A DNA stretch of 64,000 bases, from contig NZ_FQUE01000001.1 of assembly GCF_900128995.1 (NCBI RefSeq), positions 186,001-250,000 of the forward strand, given 5' to 3'. Positions 36,030-44,708 of the stretch are shown piece by piece. Made by a program: the position numbers and the translations under genes. The stretch's first letter is position 1. The number at the start of each line of letters is the position of its first letter. The DNA is from Loktanella atrilutea. Lineage in GTDB: Bacteria > Pseudomonadota > Alphaproteobacteria > Rhodobacterales > Rhodobacteraceae. The notes under the pieces were generated by a model, which did no database searches, was not told the origin of the DNA, and was given only the letters and a program-made list of their open reading frames with translations.

Positions 36030-36546
36030 ATTTTCTGGCTTATCGCTTTACTGGCGGACGTACGGACGTTGGAGTTCGGTTTTGCGATCGCCTTATTTCT
36101 GGCGTTCATTTGTACCATTTTTCTTGCTTTTTCCGTTATGGGTCATTCCAGTAGATGGCGAATATCGGTGGACAGCCTTTTCACTGGCTGTGCTGCCTTC
36201 TTTTCTTTCGTTTAGTCTTGCTGCCTTGGCGATCATTTTATCTATGCCTACTGGACAGTTTTTTCAGATTATCACTGAAGAGGATGAGAGCGAAAATGGA
36301 AATCGTGACCCATCTTTTTATCTGCAAGTAGCTAGCTCCTTTACCCATTTTATAGTTGTTCAGATTTTGGCTCTATTTCTAATTTTGCTTACTTACGCAT
36401 ATCCATATATTGTGACTTCAGCGTTGGGATTTTATACCTTCTGCTACGCAATAGCCTGCGGGATCGCTGCCGTTTCGACACTTATGTCCTACGCTAATTT
36501 GCGTAAGGAAGCCGCATCACTTGAAGTAAATGACGCAGGCGAATGA
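36013..36546 (+). CDS. Four-helix membrane protein, partner of the DUF4747-type gene
   Basis: A 177-residue protein that I cannot assign to a named family. Four hydrophobic helices are seen at about residues 29-46, 53-78, 109-134 and 136-162, with a short acidic loop (EEDESENGN) between the second and third. There is no signal peptide. The start lies inside the previous gene (17-base overlap), which implies coupled translation. A cytosolic protein paired with a small four-helix membrane protein recalls phage lambda RexA/RexB by layout only. Codon use is AT-rich like its partner and unlike the chromosome. Confidence 0.75.
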   Translation: MSEKSKFSGLSLYWRTYGRWSSVLRSPYFWRSFVPFFLLFPLWVIPVDGEYRWTAFSLAVLPSFLSFSLAALAIILSMPTGQFFQIITEEDESENGNRDPSFYLQVASSFTHFIVVQILALFLILLTYAYPYIVTSALGFYTFCYAIACGIAAVSTLMSYANLRKEAASLEVNDAGE

Positions 36547-36562
36547 TTTTAAAGTCCTCGCG

Positions 36563-36778
36563 ATGTCGAATTTTGGTGGAGATTGTACGTCCTGCCCCCT
36601 CTGCGCCACCCCATCAATCCCGCTCATCCCCACACACGTCCCCGGCGGTCCGGCGGACGCGAGTGTGGACCTCTGCGGCGCCTGTGCGGATCAGATCGCG
36701 GCGCACAGCCCGAGCCCGGACCAAATCCGCAGACTTGCAGGGTCAGGCCACCGCGATGATCGAGTAATTTCCGCCTGA
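36563..36778 (+). pseudogene. Truncated zinc-ribbon ORF, PhnA-like N-terminus
   Basis: A 71-codon frame starting MSNFGGDCTSCPLCATP. CPLC near residue 11 and CGAC near 38 form a four-Cys zinc ribbon like the N-terminal part of PhnA-type proteins, which are normally longer; after residue ~55 (SGHRDDRVISA) the homology is lost and the frame stops. The first ~10 codons lie in AT-rich island DNA, while from about 36590 GC returns to the chromosomal level. It is best explained as a gene cut by the island boundary; a real short protein is possible. Confidence 0.45.
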
Positions 36779-36837
36779 TCCCGCTTACTACCCCTCACAA
36801 AAAACACCACACTCCCCATCAACCAAGGAGACACCCC

Positions 36838-37704
36838 ATGAAACTCACCTTCCTCGGCCTCGGCGTGATGGGTTACCCCATGGCGGGGCATCTGGCGAAG
36901 TCGCATGACGTGACCGTCTACAACCGCACCGCCGCGAAGGCCGATCAATGGGTCAAGGACCACGGCGGTAAAAGCGCCGCGACTCCGGCGGAGGCGGCAA
37001 AGGGGGCGGAGATCGTGCTCTCCTGCGTCGGCAACGACGACGACCTGCGCGAGGTCACGACCGGCGAGCACGGCGCCTTCCACGGGATGGAGACCGGCGC
37101 GCTCTTCGTCGATCACACCACGGTCAGCGCCGCCGTGACGCGCGAGCTTTACGATGCTGCCAAGGCGAAGGGGCTCAACTTCGTCGATGCCCCGATCTCG
37201 GGCGGGCAGGCGGGGGCCGAGAACGGGCAGCTGTCGATCATGTGCGGCGGGGATCAGGACGCCTATGACCGGGCCGCGCCGGTGATGGAGATCTACGCCA
37301 AACTGTGTCGCCGCATCGGTGACAGCGGCGCGGGCCAGATGACCAAGATGTGCAATCAGATCGCCATCGCGGGCCTCGTGCAGGGGCTGTCAGAGGCGCT
37401 GCACTTCGCCGACAAGGCGGGGCTGGATGGGGCGGCGGTGGTCGAGGTGATCTCTCAGGGTGCCGCCGGGTCGTGGCAGATGAACAACCGCTACAAGACG
37501 ATGCTGGACGATCATTACGACCACGGTTTTGCGGTGGACTGGATGCGCAAGGATCTGGGCATCTGCCTCGATACGGCGGACGAGAACGGGGCGAGCCTGC
37601 CGGTGACCGCGCTGGTCGATCAGTTCTACAAGGACGTGCAGAAGCTGGGCGGCGGGCGGTGGGACACCTCCAGCCTGCTGAAGCGGTTGCAGGCGTTGGG
37701 CTAG
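36838..37704 (+). CDS. NAD(P)-dependent beta-hydroxyacid dehydrogenase (3-hydroxyisobutyrate dehydrogenase family)
   Basis: A 288-residue enzyme of the 3-hydroxyisobutyrate/tartronate-semialdehyde reductase family. FLGLGVMGYPMAGHL at residues ~4-18 is the dinucleotide site, followed by YNRT, where Arg favours NADP(H). DAPISGGQAGAENGQL near 121 is the substrate signature and the catalytic Lys is in GQMTKMCNQ near 170. The late segment DHGFAVDWMRKDLGI fits the family. The exact substrate is undetermined. An AAGGAGA ribosome site precedes ATG 36838. Confidence 0.9.
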   Translation: MKLTFLGLGVMGYPMAGHLAKSHDVTVYNRTAAKADQWVKDHGGKSAATPAEAAKGAEIVLSCVGNDDDLREVTTGEHGAFHGMETGALFVDHTTVSAAVTRELYDAAKAKGLNFVDAPISGGQAGAENGQLSIMCGGDQDAYDRAAPVMEIYAKLCRRIGDSGAGQMTKMCNQIAIAGLVQGLSEALHFADKAGLDGAAVVEVISQGAAGSWQMNNRYKTMLDDHYDHGFAVDWMRKDLGICLDTADENGASLPVTALVDQFYKDVQKLGGGRWDTSSLLKRLQALG

Positions 37705-37797
37705 GACGGGCCGATGCCGCGCTGCGGCGGAACCGGGGCGCGGCGGAACCGGTTTGGGTGAGGACGCCCCGCATGCGGGCGTGAAAGGACGTATATC

Positions 37798-38580
37798 ATG
37801 AACATGACGGGCAAGAACTGCATCGTGACGGGCGCCGCCAGCGGCATCGGCCGCGCGATTGCCGAAAAATATGTGAGCGACGGGGCGAACGTCTGCATCG
37901 CCGACCTGAAGCTGGAGGCGGCGCAGCGGGTCGCCGAAGAACTGACGGCGATGGGGCCGGGCCGCGCAATGGCGGTCGAGATGGACGTGACCGACGAGGA
38001 CGCCGTGAATGCGGGCGTCGCGCGGACGGTGGAGACGTTGGGCGGCGTCGATGTGCTGGTCAGCAACGCGGGCATTCAGATCGTCCACCGGATCGAGGAT
38101 TTCCCCTACGCGGAATGGAAGAAGCTGCTGGCGATCCACCTCGACGGGGCGTTTCTGACGACCAAGGCCTGCCTGCCGCACATGTACAAGCAGGGCAGCG
38201 GGACCGTGATCTACATGGGCTCTGTCCATTCGAAGGAGGCCTCGCCCCTGAAATCGGCCTATGTGACGGCCAAGCACGGGTTGCTGGGGCTGGCGCGGAC
38301 GCTGGCCAAGGAAGGCGGGCCGAAGGGCGTGCGTAGCCACGTGATCTGCCCGGGGTTCGTGAAGACCCCGCTGGTGGAAAAGCAGATCCCCGAACAGGCG
38401 AAGGATCTGGGGATTTCCGAGGACGAGGTCGTGAGCCGTGTGATGCTCGGCCAGACCGTGGATACGGAGTTCACGACCGTCGAGGATATCGCGAACCTGG
38501 CCTGGGTCTTCGCCGCCTTCCCGACGAATGCGCTGACGGGCCAGTCGCTGGTGGCAAGCCACGGCTGGTACATGAACTGA
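37798..38580 (+). CDS. bdhA: 3-hydroxybutyrate dehydrogenase
   Basis: SDR enzyme oxidising D-3-hydroxybutyrate to acetoacetate, as in polyhydroxybutyrate turnover. The 260-residue protein starts [20 protein letters not shown]; the glycine motif and a following Asp (IADLKLEA) indicate NAD. The active site is [40 protein letters not shown] and the segment [14 protein letters not shown] are close to known bacterial 3-HBDHs. An AAAGGA ribosome site lies just upstream. It follows the hydroxyacid dehydrogenase by 93 bases in the same direction. Confidence 0.93.
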   Translation: MNMTGKNCIVTGAASGIGRAIAEKYVSDGANVCIADLKLEAAQRVAEELTAMGPGRAMAVEMDVTDEDAVNAGVARTVETLGGVDVLVSNAGIQIVHRIEDFPYAEWKKLLAIHLDGAFLTTKACLPHMYKQGSGTVIYMGSVHSKEASPLKSAYVTAKHGLLGLARTLAKEGGPKGVRSHVICPGFVKTPLVEKQIPEQAKDLGISEDEVVSRVMLGQTVDTEFTTVEDIANLAWVFAAFPTNALTGQSLVASHGWYMN

Positions 38581-38689
38581 CGGGCGCCGCAGGGGGCGAA
38601 GCGGGACTTGATCTGCGGCCGGTGTGCCACGATCATGGTCGGGGTGCCGAACGGGGGCGCCCCGGTGAGTTGAGGAGGAGCCGCGCGGT

Positions 38690-39562
38690 TTGGAACCCGT
38701 GAAGATCCTGATGACGCAGATCAACGGCATCGCGCGGTCCGCCATCGCCGCAGCGCCGCTGATCGCCATCGCTCTGGTCGTCCTGCTGATCACATGGGGG
38801 ATCAGTGCGACGGCGCAGATGGTGCTGCGCAAGGCTCTGAAGCACAGCCGGTTGCGCGAAAGCCTGAAGGAACTGTTCCACCTGCTGCTGTCGATCCTGA
38901 TCTGGGTCATCGGGCTGATGGTGGCGGCGGTCGTCGTGTTCCCCGGCCTGACCCCGGCCAGCATCCTCGCGGGGCTCGGCATCGGTTCGGTCGCCATCGG
39001 TTTCGCGTTCAAGGACGTGTTCGAGAACTTTCTCGCCGGGATCATCATCCTGTTCCGGCGCGAGATGCGGATCGGGGATTTCATCGAATGTGAGGGGATC
39101 GAGGGCAAGGTCACGCGCATCGCGATCCGCGAAAGCCATATCCGGCAGACCGATGGGCAGCTGGTCATCGTGCCCAATGCGGTGATGTTCAAGAACCCGG
39201 TGATCGTGCGCACGGATCTGGACGTGCGCCGCGTGACGGTGATCTGCGGCGTCGCCTATGACGTCGACCTTGACGCAGCGCGGGACGTGATGACGGCGGC
39301 GGTGAAGTCCTGTGGGACGGTCCGTGCGGAGGATCACCCGGTTCAGGTCTTCGCGCAGGAATTCGGCGAATCCTCGGTCAATTTCGAGGTGACCTGGTGG
39401 ACCGGATCGGCGCCGCTCGACGTGCGGACGTCGCGGGACGAGGTGGTGTCGGCGGTCAAGCGGGCGCTGGACGATGCGGGGATCGAGATCCCGTTCCCCT
39501 ATCGCACGCTGACCTTCAAGGAGCCGCTGCCCCTGACGCGCGGGGTGAAAGAGGCGGAGTGA
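38690..39562 (+). CDS. Small-conductance mechanosensitive channel (MscS family)
   Basis: A 290-residue inner-membrane channel that releases solutes on hypo-osmotic shock. Three membrane helices precede the pore helix GLGIGSVAIGFAFKDVFENFLAG near residue 98, the conserved TM3 of MscS. GDFIECEGIEGKVTRIAIRES and IVPNAVMFKNPVI are the beta-domain signatures. The start is TTG 38690 with a GAGGAGG ribosome site about 10 bases ahead; a later GTG or ATG is possible. The length equals that of E. coli MscS. Confidence 0.93.
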   Translation: MEPVKILMTQINGIARSAIAAAPLIAIALVVLLITWGISATAQMVLRKALKHSRLRESLKELFHLLLSILIWVIGLMVAAVVVFPGLTPASILAGLGIGSVAIGFAFKDVFENFLAGIIILFRREMRIGDFIECEGIEGKVTRIAIRESHIRQTDGQLVIVPNAVMFKNPVIVRTDLDVRRVTVICGVAYDVDLDAARDVMTAAVKSCGTVRAEDHPVQVFAQEFGESSVNFEVTWWTGSAPLDVRTSRDEVVSAVKRALDDAGIEIPFPYRTLTFKEPLPLTRGVKEAE

Positions 39563-39568
39563 TCGGCC

Positions 39569-39895
39569 TTAGGTTGGCACGACGTGAAGGGCGAAGACGC
39601 CCAGCATCACGAAGAGCGCCAGCACCAGCCCGACAAGCATTGCATCGGTCAGGGTAGAATCATCGTCCGCCAGCGTCTTTGCCTTGATCCGGCGGCGGAC
39701 CAGCCGCATCCGCACGTAGGCGATGACGATGACCGCAGCGCCGCTGGCCAGCAGGGCTGCGGCGGTCACGGGGCTGGGGGCGGCATTCCCCAGACGGGCG
39801 ATGGCAAGGCCGAAGCCCACGACCGACATCGCCGTCCGGACCCAGGCGAGGAAGGTCCGTTCGTTCGCGGCGTGGTCCGCGTAGTTGGCGATCAT
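39569..39895 (-). CDS. DUF202 / YidH family membrane protein
   Basis: A 108-residue protein starting MIANYADHAANERTFLAWVR; NERTFLAWVRTAMSVVGFG is the DUF202 signature. Helices lie at about residues 20-38, 45-66 and 82-106. Its function is unknown; family members are small inner-membrane proteins. The start overlaps the mprF stop (ATGA), so it is co-translated with the lysyl-lipid synthase and may help in lipid or membrane-surface modification. That role is inference from position. Confidence 0.87.
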   Translation of the reverse strand: MIANYADHAANERTFLAWVRTAMSVVGFGLAIARLGNAAPSPVTAAALLASGAAVIVIAYVRMRLVRRRIKAKTLADDDSTLTDAMLVGLVLALFVMLGVFALHVVPT

Positions 39896-42513
39896 GTGTC
39901 GCGCTTTCGCCGCATGACGCCGGGCAGACCGCCCGAGATCAGCATATTGACCTCGTAGAGCGTGCGCGCCGCGTCGAGGCGTCCGGGGCTGGCGAGGTAG
40001 TTCGGCGACCAGACCGGATCGAACTTCTGCTTGAAACTGCGCAGCCCCTCGAAATTGTAGAAGCGTTCGCCGTGGGTGTAGATGAAGCCGCCGACCCGGT
40101 TCCAGACCGGGGCGTGGGGGCGGTTTTCCAGCCCCGCCAGCGGTGCCGCACCCAGCGAGAACCATGTATAGCCCTGATCCTTGGCCCACATCAGCATCTC
40201 GGCGAAGAGGCCGTCCATGGCGGCGGGGGTCGTCGCGTGGTCATAGCGCATCAGGTCGATGGCGACCTCCTGCCGCGTGCCGCCGCGCAGCAGGGTGGCG
40301 AAGGACGCGATGCGCCCCGTCTGGGTGTGGCGCAGCACCGCGTGGTCGAAATTGCACAGGTAGTCGGGATCGAAAGACCCCAGAGCGAAGGATTTCTCGG
40401 TCCCCGATTTCAGCGCAAGCCATGCGTCGGACACCTGCCGCAGGGCATCGATATTGTCCGCGACCTGATCCGCCGGGATGATCGCGAAGGCATAGCCGTC
40501 ACGGGTGGCGCGGGCCTTGGCATGGCGCCAGTCCTTGCGCTTCGATCCTTCCAGCGAGAAGGCGGCGAGGGGGACGCGGGCAATCTCTCCGATCTTCACG
40601 ACCGACAGCCCAAGGTCGATGTAGGTCGGCAGATAGGCGGTCTGCACCGCGTAGAAGGCGCAGCGGCGACCCATGCGGTCGGCCTGATCGCGCAGGGCCC
40701 AGATCAGCGCCTCTCCCGCGACCGGGTCTCCGACCGGGTCACCCTTGGCGATCAGGCTCGTGCCGGTGTCCGCGTAGGAGATGAACGCGCTTTCGTCCGC
40801 CGCGATCAGGAAACGCTTGTCGCCGGTCAGGGCCATTGCGGCCTCCGTGTCGTGACTGGCGATGGTCAGGCGGCGCACGGTGTCGGGAATGGGCTCTGCC
40901 GGCAGGCGGGTGGTGGACCGGCTGATCAGGGCGTTCAGCGCCACGGCGGTCAGGATCACCACAACGACGAGCGTCGCCCGCAGGAACCGCGGCGCGTCGC
41001 CGTTCCAGGCAAAGCGCCACCAGAGCGCGTCGGTGTAATCCACGTTGCGATAGGCAAAGAAGCCGATCCACGTGATGCCCGCGACCAGCAGCGCCACGCT
41101 GACGAGCCAGCGCCGGTTCAGCCGCATCGCGGACCCCAGTCCCACCCGGTAGAACACGCTGCGAAAGGTCCAGAGGATCGCCAGCGACAGCGCCAGCGCC
41201 GCGGCGGTGCCCAGTTCCGCGCCCTTGAGCAACGACAGGACCAGACCCGCGCCCAGCAGGATCATCGCGATCAGCCAGGCCCGTGCCATGCGGCGATAAA
41301 GCCCGCGCGCCACGATCAGCAGTAGGACGCCTGCGACGCTGGCCAGCAGGTGTGACGTCTCGACCAGGCCCAGCGGCAGCAGGCCGCGCAGGGCGGCGGC
41401 ATGGCCCGCCTCGGTCGGCAGGTCGCCGCGCAGCAGCAGCGTCGCGCCCGACAGCAGCGCGAGGGCTGCCGACAGCACCGGCACGATGGGCCGGGTGGCG
41501 CGCACCAAGGTCTGGCGCGCCGCGCTGGCGCGGTCGCGGTTGGTCAGCCCCCAGGCCAGCGACAGCCCCGCGACGGCAATGATGAAGGGCAGCACCGTAT
41601 AGATCATGCGGTAGAACAACAGCGCCACCAGCAGATCGGACCGCCCGGTGCCGCCGAGGCCCGCGATGATCGCCGCCTCGAACACGCCAAGGCCGCCGGG
41701 GGCGTGGCTGACGACGCCAAGTCCCAGCGCACCGATGAAGAGCACGAAGAACAGGACGAAGTTCTGCGCCAGATCGTCCGGCAGCAGGACGTAGAGCGTC
41801 AGCGCCGTCGCCGTCAGATCGATCAGGGCGATCGCCATCAGCACCCCCATCTGGCGCGCGGCGGGAAGGGTGATCTGGACCTGCCACAGACGGATGCTGC
41901 GCGGGCCCCGCGCAGTCCACAACAGCAGACCTGCCACACCGGCGAGGATCAGGCTGCCCACCGCCGCCTCTGACCCCGCGGGCAGGCGGATCACGGCGCT
42001 GAGGCCGGTAGGGTGAAAGATGAAAAGGCCGCCGAGCAGGACCAGCAACCCCAGCAGGAAGGCGAGCCAGGAGGTCGCGATCAGCTTGGCGACGGCGCCC
42101 ACGTCGACGCCGAAGGCGGCGTAGACGCGGTAGCGGATCGCGCCGCCGGTCAGCCACGAAAAGCCCAGCAGGTTCGATACCGCCATGGAACTGACGCCGG
42201 TCAGGACGGGGACGTAGCCGGGCATCGGCGGGGCGTTCAGGCTGCGCAGGATCACCGGATCGTAAAGCGCGAGGGCCGTGTAGCTGGCCAGCATCGCCGC
42301 GACGGACATTCCGATCCGGTCCCAGCCATATCCCGCAAGGTCGCGGCGCAAATCGCGCAGGTCGATGTCGCGGGACAGATCGCGCAGCACGACGAGGGCG
42401 ATCAGGGTGATCGCCAGCGGCACGATCAGACGCCAGCCATCCCAGCCCAGAACGCGGGAGAGCCAACCGTCCGGGGCGGGCGATGCGGCGGGGGCGGGCT
42501 GGTGCGGGGACAT
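39892..42513 (-). CDS. mprF: Bifunctional lysylphosphatidylglycerol synthase/flippase MprF
   Basis: An 873-residue membrane enzyme that transfers lysine (or another aminoacyl group) from tRNA to phosphatidylglycerol and flips the product outward, lowering surface charge and sensitivity to cationic peptides. The N-terminal ~500 residues hold about 12-14 helices (UPF0104-like flippase), with the LGFSWLTGGAIRYRVYA and HAPGGLGVFEAA signatures. The C-terminal DUF2156 GNAT-like catalytic domain (residues ~550-860) contains SFDPDYLCNF, DLMRYDHATTP and ending FYNFEGLRSFKQKFDPVW. Length is typical. Confidence 0.93.
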   Translation of the reverse strand: MSPHQPAPAASPAPDGWLSRVLGWDGWRLIVPLAITLIALVVLRDLSRDIDLRDLRRDLAGYGWDRIGMSVAAMLASYTALALYDPVILRSLNAPPMPGYVPVLTGVSSMAVSNLLGFSWLTGGAIRYRVYAAFGVDVGAVAKLIATSWLAFLLGLLVLLGGLFIFHPTGLSAVIRLPAGSEAAVGSLILAGVAGLLLWTARGPRSIRLWQVQITLPAARQMGVLMAIALIDLTATALTLYVLLPDDLAQNFVLFFVLFIGALGLGVVSHAPGGLGVFEAAIIAGLGGTGRSDLLVALLFYRMIYTVLPFIIAVAGLSLAWGLTNRDRASAARQTLVRATRPIVPVLSAALALLSGATLLLRGDLPTEAGHAAALRGLLPLGLVETSHLLASVAGVLLLIVARGLYRRMARAWLIAMILLGAGLVLSLLKGAELGTAAALALSLAILWTFRSVFYRVGLGSAMRLNRRWLVSVALLVAGITWIGFFAYRNVDYTDALWWRFAWNGDAPRFLRATLVVVVILTAVALNALISRSTTRLPAEPIPDTVRRLTIASHDTEAAMALTGDKRFLIAADESAFISYADTGTSLIAKGDPVGDPVAGEALIWALRDQADRMGRRCAFYAVQTAYLPTYIDLGLSVVKIGEIARVPLAAFSLEGSKRKDWRHAKARATRDGYAFAIIPADQVADNIDALRQVSDAWLALKSGTEKSFALGSFDPDYLCNFDHAVLRHTQTGRIASFATLLRGGTRQEVAIDLMRYDHATTPAAMDGLFAEMLMWAKDQGYTWFSLGAAPLAGLENRPHAPVWNRVGGFIYTHGERFYNFEGLRSFKQKFDPVWSPNYLASPGRLDAARTLYEVNMLISGGLPGVMRRKRDT

Positions 42514-42689
42514 GAAAACTCCTTGATGGGCAAGGTGATGGGCGAAGTGCGTGAAGCGGTCAAGGGATCGGCACCATTCGTCGAAAAGACGAAGGATTTC
42601 AGCCTGCGCCCTTCGGGCGTCCTTAACGGGCGTGCCGCATGATCGGGCAAACGGACCGTTCCTCGGTCCCGTCGTGAAAGGTTCGCCCC

Positions 42690-42899
42690 ATGCCCCGTGT
42701 CGCCCCGCTTGCCGTCATCGCCCTGCTGGCCCTTTCCGGCGTTGCATCGGCGGATTCCATCGAAAAGGCAGCGGCCTTGCGGCAGGCGCTGGCCGTCCTG
42801 CAGGACGCGTCCTCCCGTAAGGCGGGGGGCTGTTCGCGCCCGGCACATCCCGCGCCGCTGATGTGTCAGGCCGCTGCCGCCGCGACCTCCCGCCTTTGA
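42690..42899 (+). CDS. Small exported hypothetical protein
   Basis: A 69-residue frame starting MPRVAPLAVIALLALSGVAS, a convincing Sec signal with cleavage after ASA. The mature part is about 48 residues, Ala-rich and with two Cys (GGCSRPAH, PLMCQAA) able to form a disulfide. A GAAAGG ribosome site lies seven bases before ATG. No family is recognised, and it stands between divergent mprF and the convergent tup-linked regulator gene. Reality rests on the signal peptide and ribosome site. Confidence 0.5.
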   Translation: MPRVAPLAVIALLALSGVASADSIEKAAALRQALAVLQDASSRKAGGCSRPAHPAPLMCQAAAAATSRL

Positions 42900-42913
42900 C
42901 CTGCCGACGCCTG

Positions 42914-43819
42914 TTAGGCGTTCCAGACCACGGTGCCGAAAGCGGTCACGTCGTAGCCGCCGCAGCTGTCCGCGCGGGCGCGAAAGGCGTCGGACCGGCA
43001 GAAGGCCTGCAAGGTCTGGAACGGCGGGTCGAACCAGGCCTTGCGGTCGACCAGCAGGGCGAAGCGTTCGTTGATCACCGGGTTGAACGCCAGACCGTAG
43101 CTGCGGGCCGCCGCCTGAAGGCCGAAGGCCACGTCCGCGTCGCCGCGGCGCACGGACTCTGCCGCGTCGTCCTCGGTCCGGGCGACATCGGTCATCGTAA
43201 CCTGTGACAGATCCAGTCCATCGTCGGCAGCGAGCGCGGCAAAGAGCGTGTCGGTCCCCGATCCGGGCTGGCGGGGCACGAGGCGCAGTCCCTGCAGATC
43301 GGCAAGCCCGGTCGGGGCCGGGCCGTCCGCGCGGTGCACGAAGCCGCGCTGCCGGGTGGCAAAGGCGATCAGGACGGCGTCCTGTCCTGCCGCCGCCGCT
43401 TGCACGATGGGCACGTTCCACGCGCCGCTTTCGTCATCTCGGATGTGCAGGCCGGCGGCGATGCCCTCGCCCCGGCCGAACCGGTCGAGCCCGTCGCGCG
43501 AGCCGTCGTAGAAAGTGGCTAGGCCGCAGCCCGACTGGCGGATCGCCCAGTCGAGCAGGGGGTCGTGGCTGCCCAGCACGATGGGCGGCCGCGCGGACCG
43601 GACCGCTGCGAGTGCGCCGCCGCCGCCGCCGCCGGACTTCGCGCGGTCGATCCAATCGCGGATCTCTGCCGCCGGGAACAGCAGCTTGCCCGTCGCCCGC
43701 GAGCAGGGCACCGCGCCGGAGGCCGCCAGATCATAGACCTTGCGGTCCTTCAGCCGCAGCAGGGCGGCCAGTTCCTTGACGGTCAGATAGGCGGGATCGG
43801 CGGGCGGAGTCTCTGGCAT
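42914..43819 (-). CDS. Helix-turn-helix regulator with periplasmic-binding-protein-like domain
   Basis: A 301-residue cytosolic regulator. The N-terminal excisionase-type HTH is seen in YLTVKELAALLRLKDRKVYD and AVPCSRATGKLLFPAAEIRDWI (residues ~11-60). After a Gly linker, residues ~75-300 form a PBP-like (substrate-binding) domain with GSHDPLLDWAIRQ, PRQPGSGTDTLF and GDADVAFGLQAAAR, as in molybdate/tungstate-type or LysR-like sensors. It is the last gene of the tup cluster and so probably senses the oxyanion or a related cofactor. It is not ModE by architecture. Confidence 0.85.
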   Translation of the reverse strand: MPETPPADPAYLTVKELAALLRLKDRKVYDLAASGAVPCSRATGKLLFPAAEIRDWIDRAKSGGGGGGALAAVRSARPPIVLGSHDPLLDWAIRQSGCGLATFYDGSRDGLDRFGRGEGIAAGLHIRDDESGAWNVPIVQAAAAGQDAVLIAFATRQRGFVHRADGPAPTGLADLQGLRLVPRQPGSGTDTLFAALAADDGLDLSQVTMTDVARTEDDAAESVRRGDADVAFGLQAAARSYGLAFNPVINERFALLVDRKAWFDPPFQTLQAFCRSDAFRARADSCGGYDVTAFGTVVWNA

Positions 43820-43868
43820 CGGGTCCCTTGTGTCGGTGCGGCACGCGGCGGCCGCACCGACAGGCCTA

Positions 43869-44687
43869 TCATTCCTTGGGGGCGTTCGGAAAGAAAAGCT
43901 GCTGGCCGTCGATCTTGTAGTCCGCGATCGCGGTCTGGCCCGCGTCAGACAGCAACCAGTCGGCGAAGGTCTGCGCCGCCTCGACCTTCACGCTGGGGCA
44001 TTTTTCCGGGTTGATCGGGATCACGCCATACTGGTTGAACATGTCGGTGTCGCCCTCCACGTCGATGGCGTAGTCCTGCTTGTTCTCGAAGCTGATCCAC
44101 GTGGCGCGGTCGGTCAGCACATAGGCCCCCATGCCGATGCCCGCGTTCAGCGTGGCCCCCATGCCGGACCCGGTTTCCCGGTACCATGTGCCAGAAGCAG
44201 CTTTCGGGTCGACGGACGCCTCCTCCCACAGCTGCATCTCTTTCTTGTAGGTGCCCGAATCGTCGCCGCGCGAGGCGAACATCGCCTTTCCGTCGGCGAT
44301 CTTCGTCAGCGCGCCCTGCACGTCCTGCATCCCCTTGATGCCCGCCGGATCGCCGGCGGGGCCGACGATGACGAAATCGTTGTACATCAGGTCCGTCCGT
44401 TCCGTGCCGAAGCCGTCGGCGACAAAGGCCTCCTCGTCGGGCTTGGCGTGCACCAGCAGCAGGTCGCCATCGCAGTTCCGGGCATTGGCGATGGCCTGAC
44501 CCGTGCCGACGGCCACGACGTTGACCTGAATGCCCGACTCCTTCTGGAAGAGCGGCAGAAGATAGTCGTAAAGGCCTGAATTCGCCGTCGAGGTGGTGGA
44601 CTGCACGATGATGGACTGGTCCTGCGCCAGCGCCGCCCCGGCGAGGGTCACGGCGATGGCGGTGGCGGAGAGTGTCTTGTGGAACAT
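43869..44687 (-). CDS. tupA: Tungstate ABC transporter substrate-binding protein
   Basis: Periplasmic binding protein for tungstate, needed for tungsten enzymes or formate dehydrogenases. The 272-residue protein starts MFHKTLSATAIAVTLAGAAL with a Sec signal cleaved after ALA. The oxyanion site begins VQSTTSTANSGLYDYLLP near residue 30, the TupA hallmark, with FASRGDDSGTYKKE near 140. I chose ATG 44687 because AAAAGGA sits seven bases ahead; ATG 44702 is an alternative. It is co-directional with tupB and tupC. Confidence 0.92.
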   Translation of the reverse strand: MFHKTLSATAIAVTLAGAALAQDQSIIVQSTTSTANSGLYDYLLPLFQKESGIQVNVVAVGTGQAIANARNCDGDLLLVHAKPDEEAFVADGFGTERTDLMYNDFVIVGPAGDPAGIKGMQDVQGALTKIADGKAMFASRGDDSGTYKKEMQLWEEASVDPKAASGTWYRETGSGMGATLNAGIGMGAYVLTDRATWISFENKQDYAIDVEGDTDMFNQYGVIPINPEKCPSVKVEAAQTFADWLLSDAGQTAIADYKIDGQQLFFPNAPKE

Positions 44688-44708
44688 GGTCGTCCTTTTC
44701 ATTGCGTT

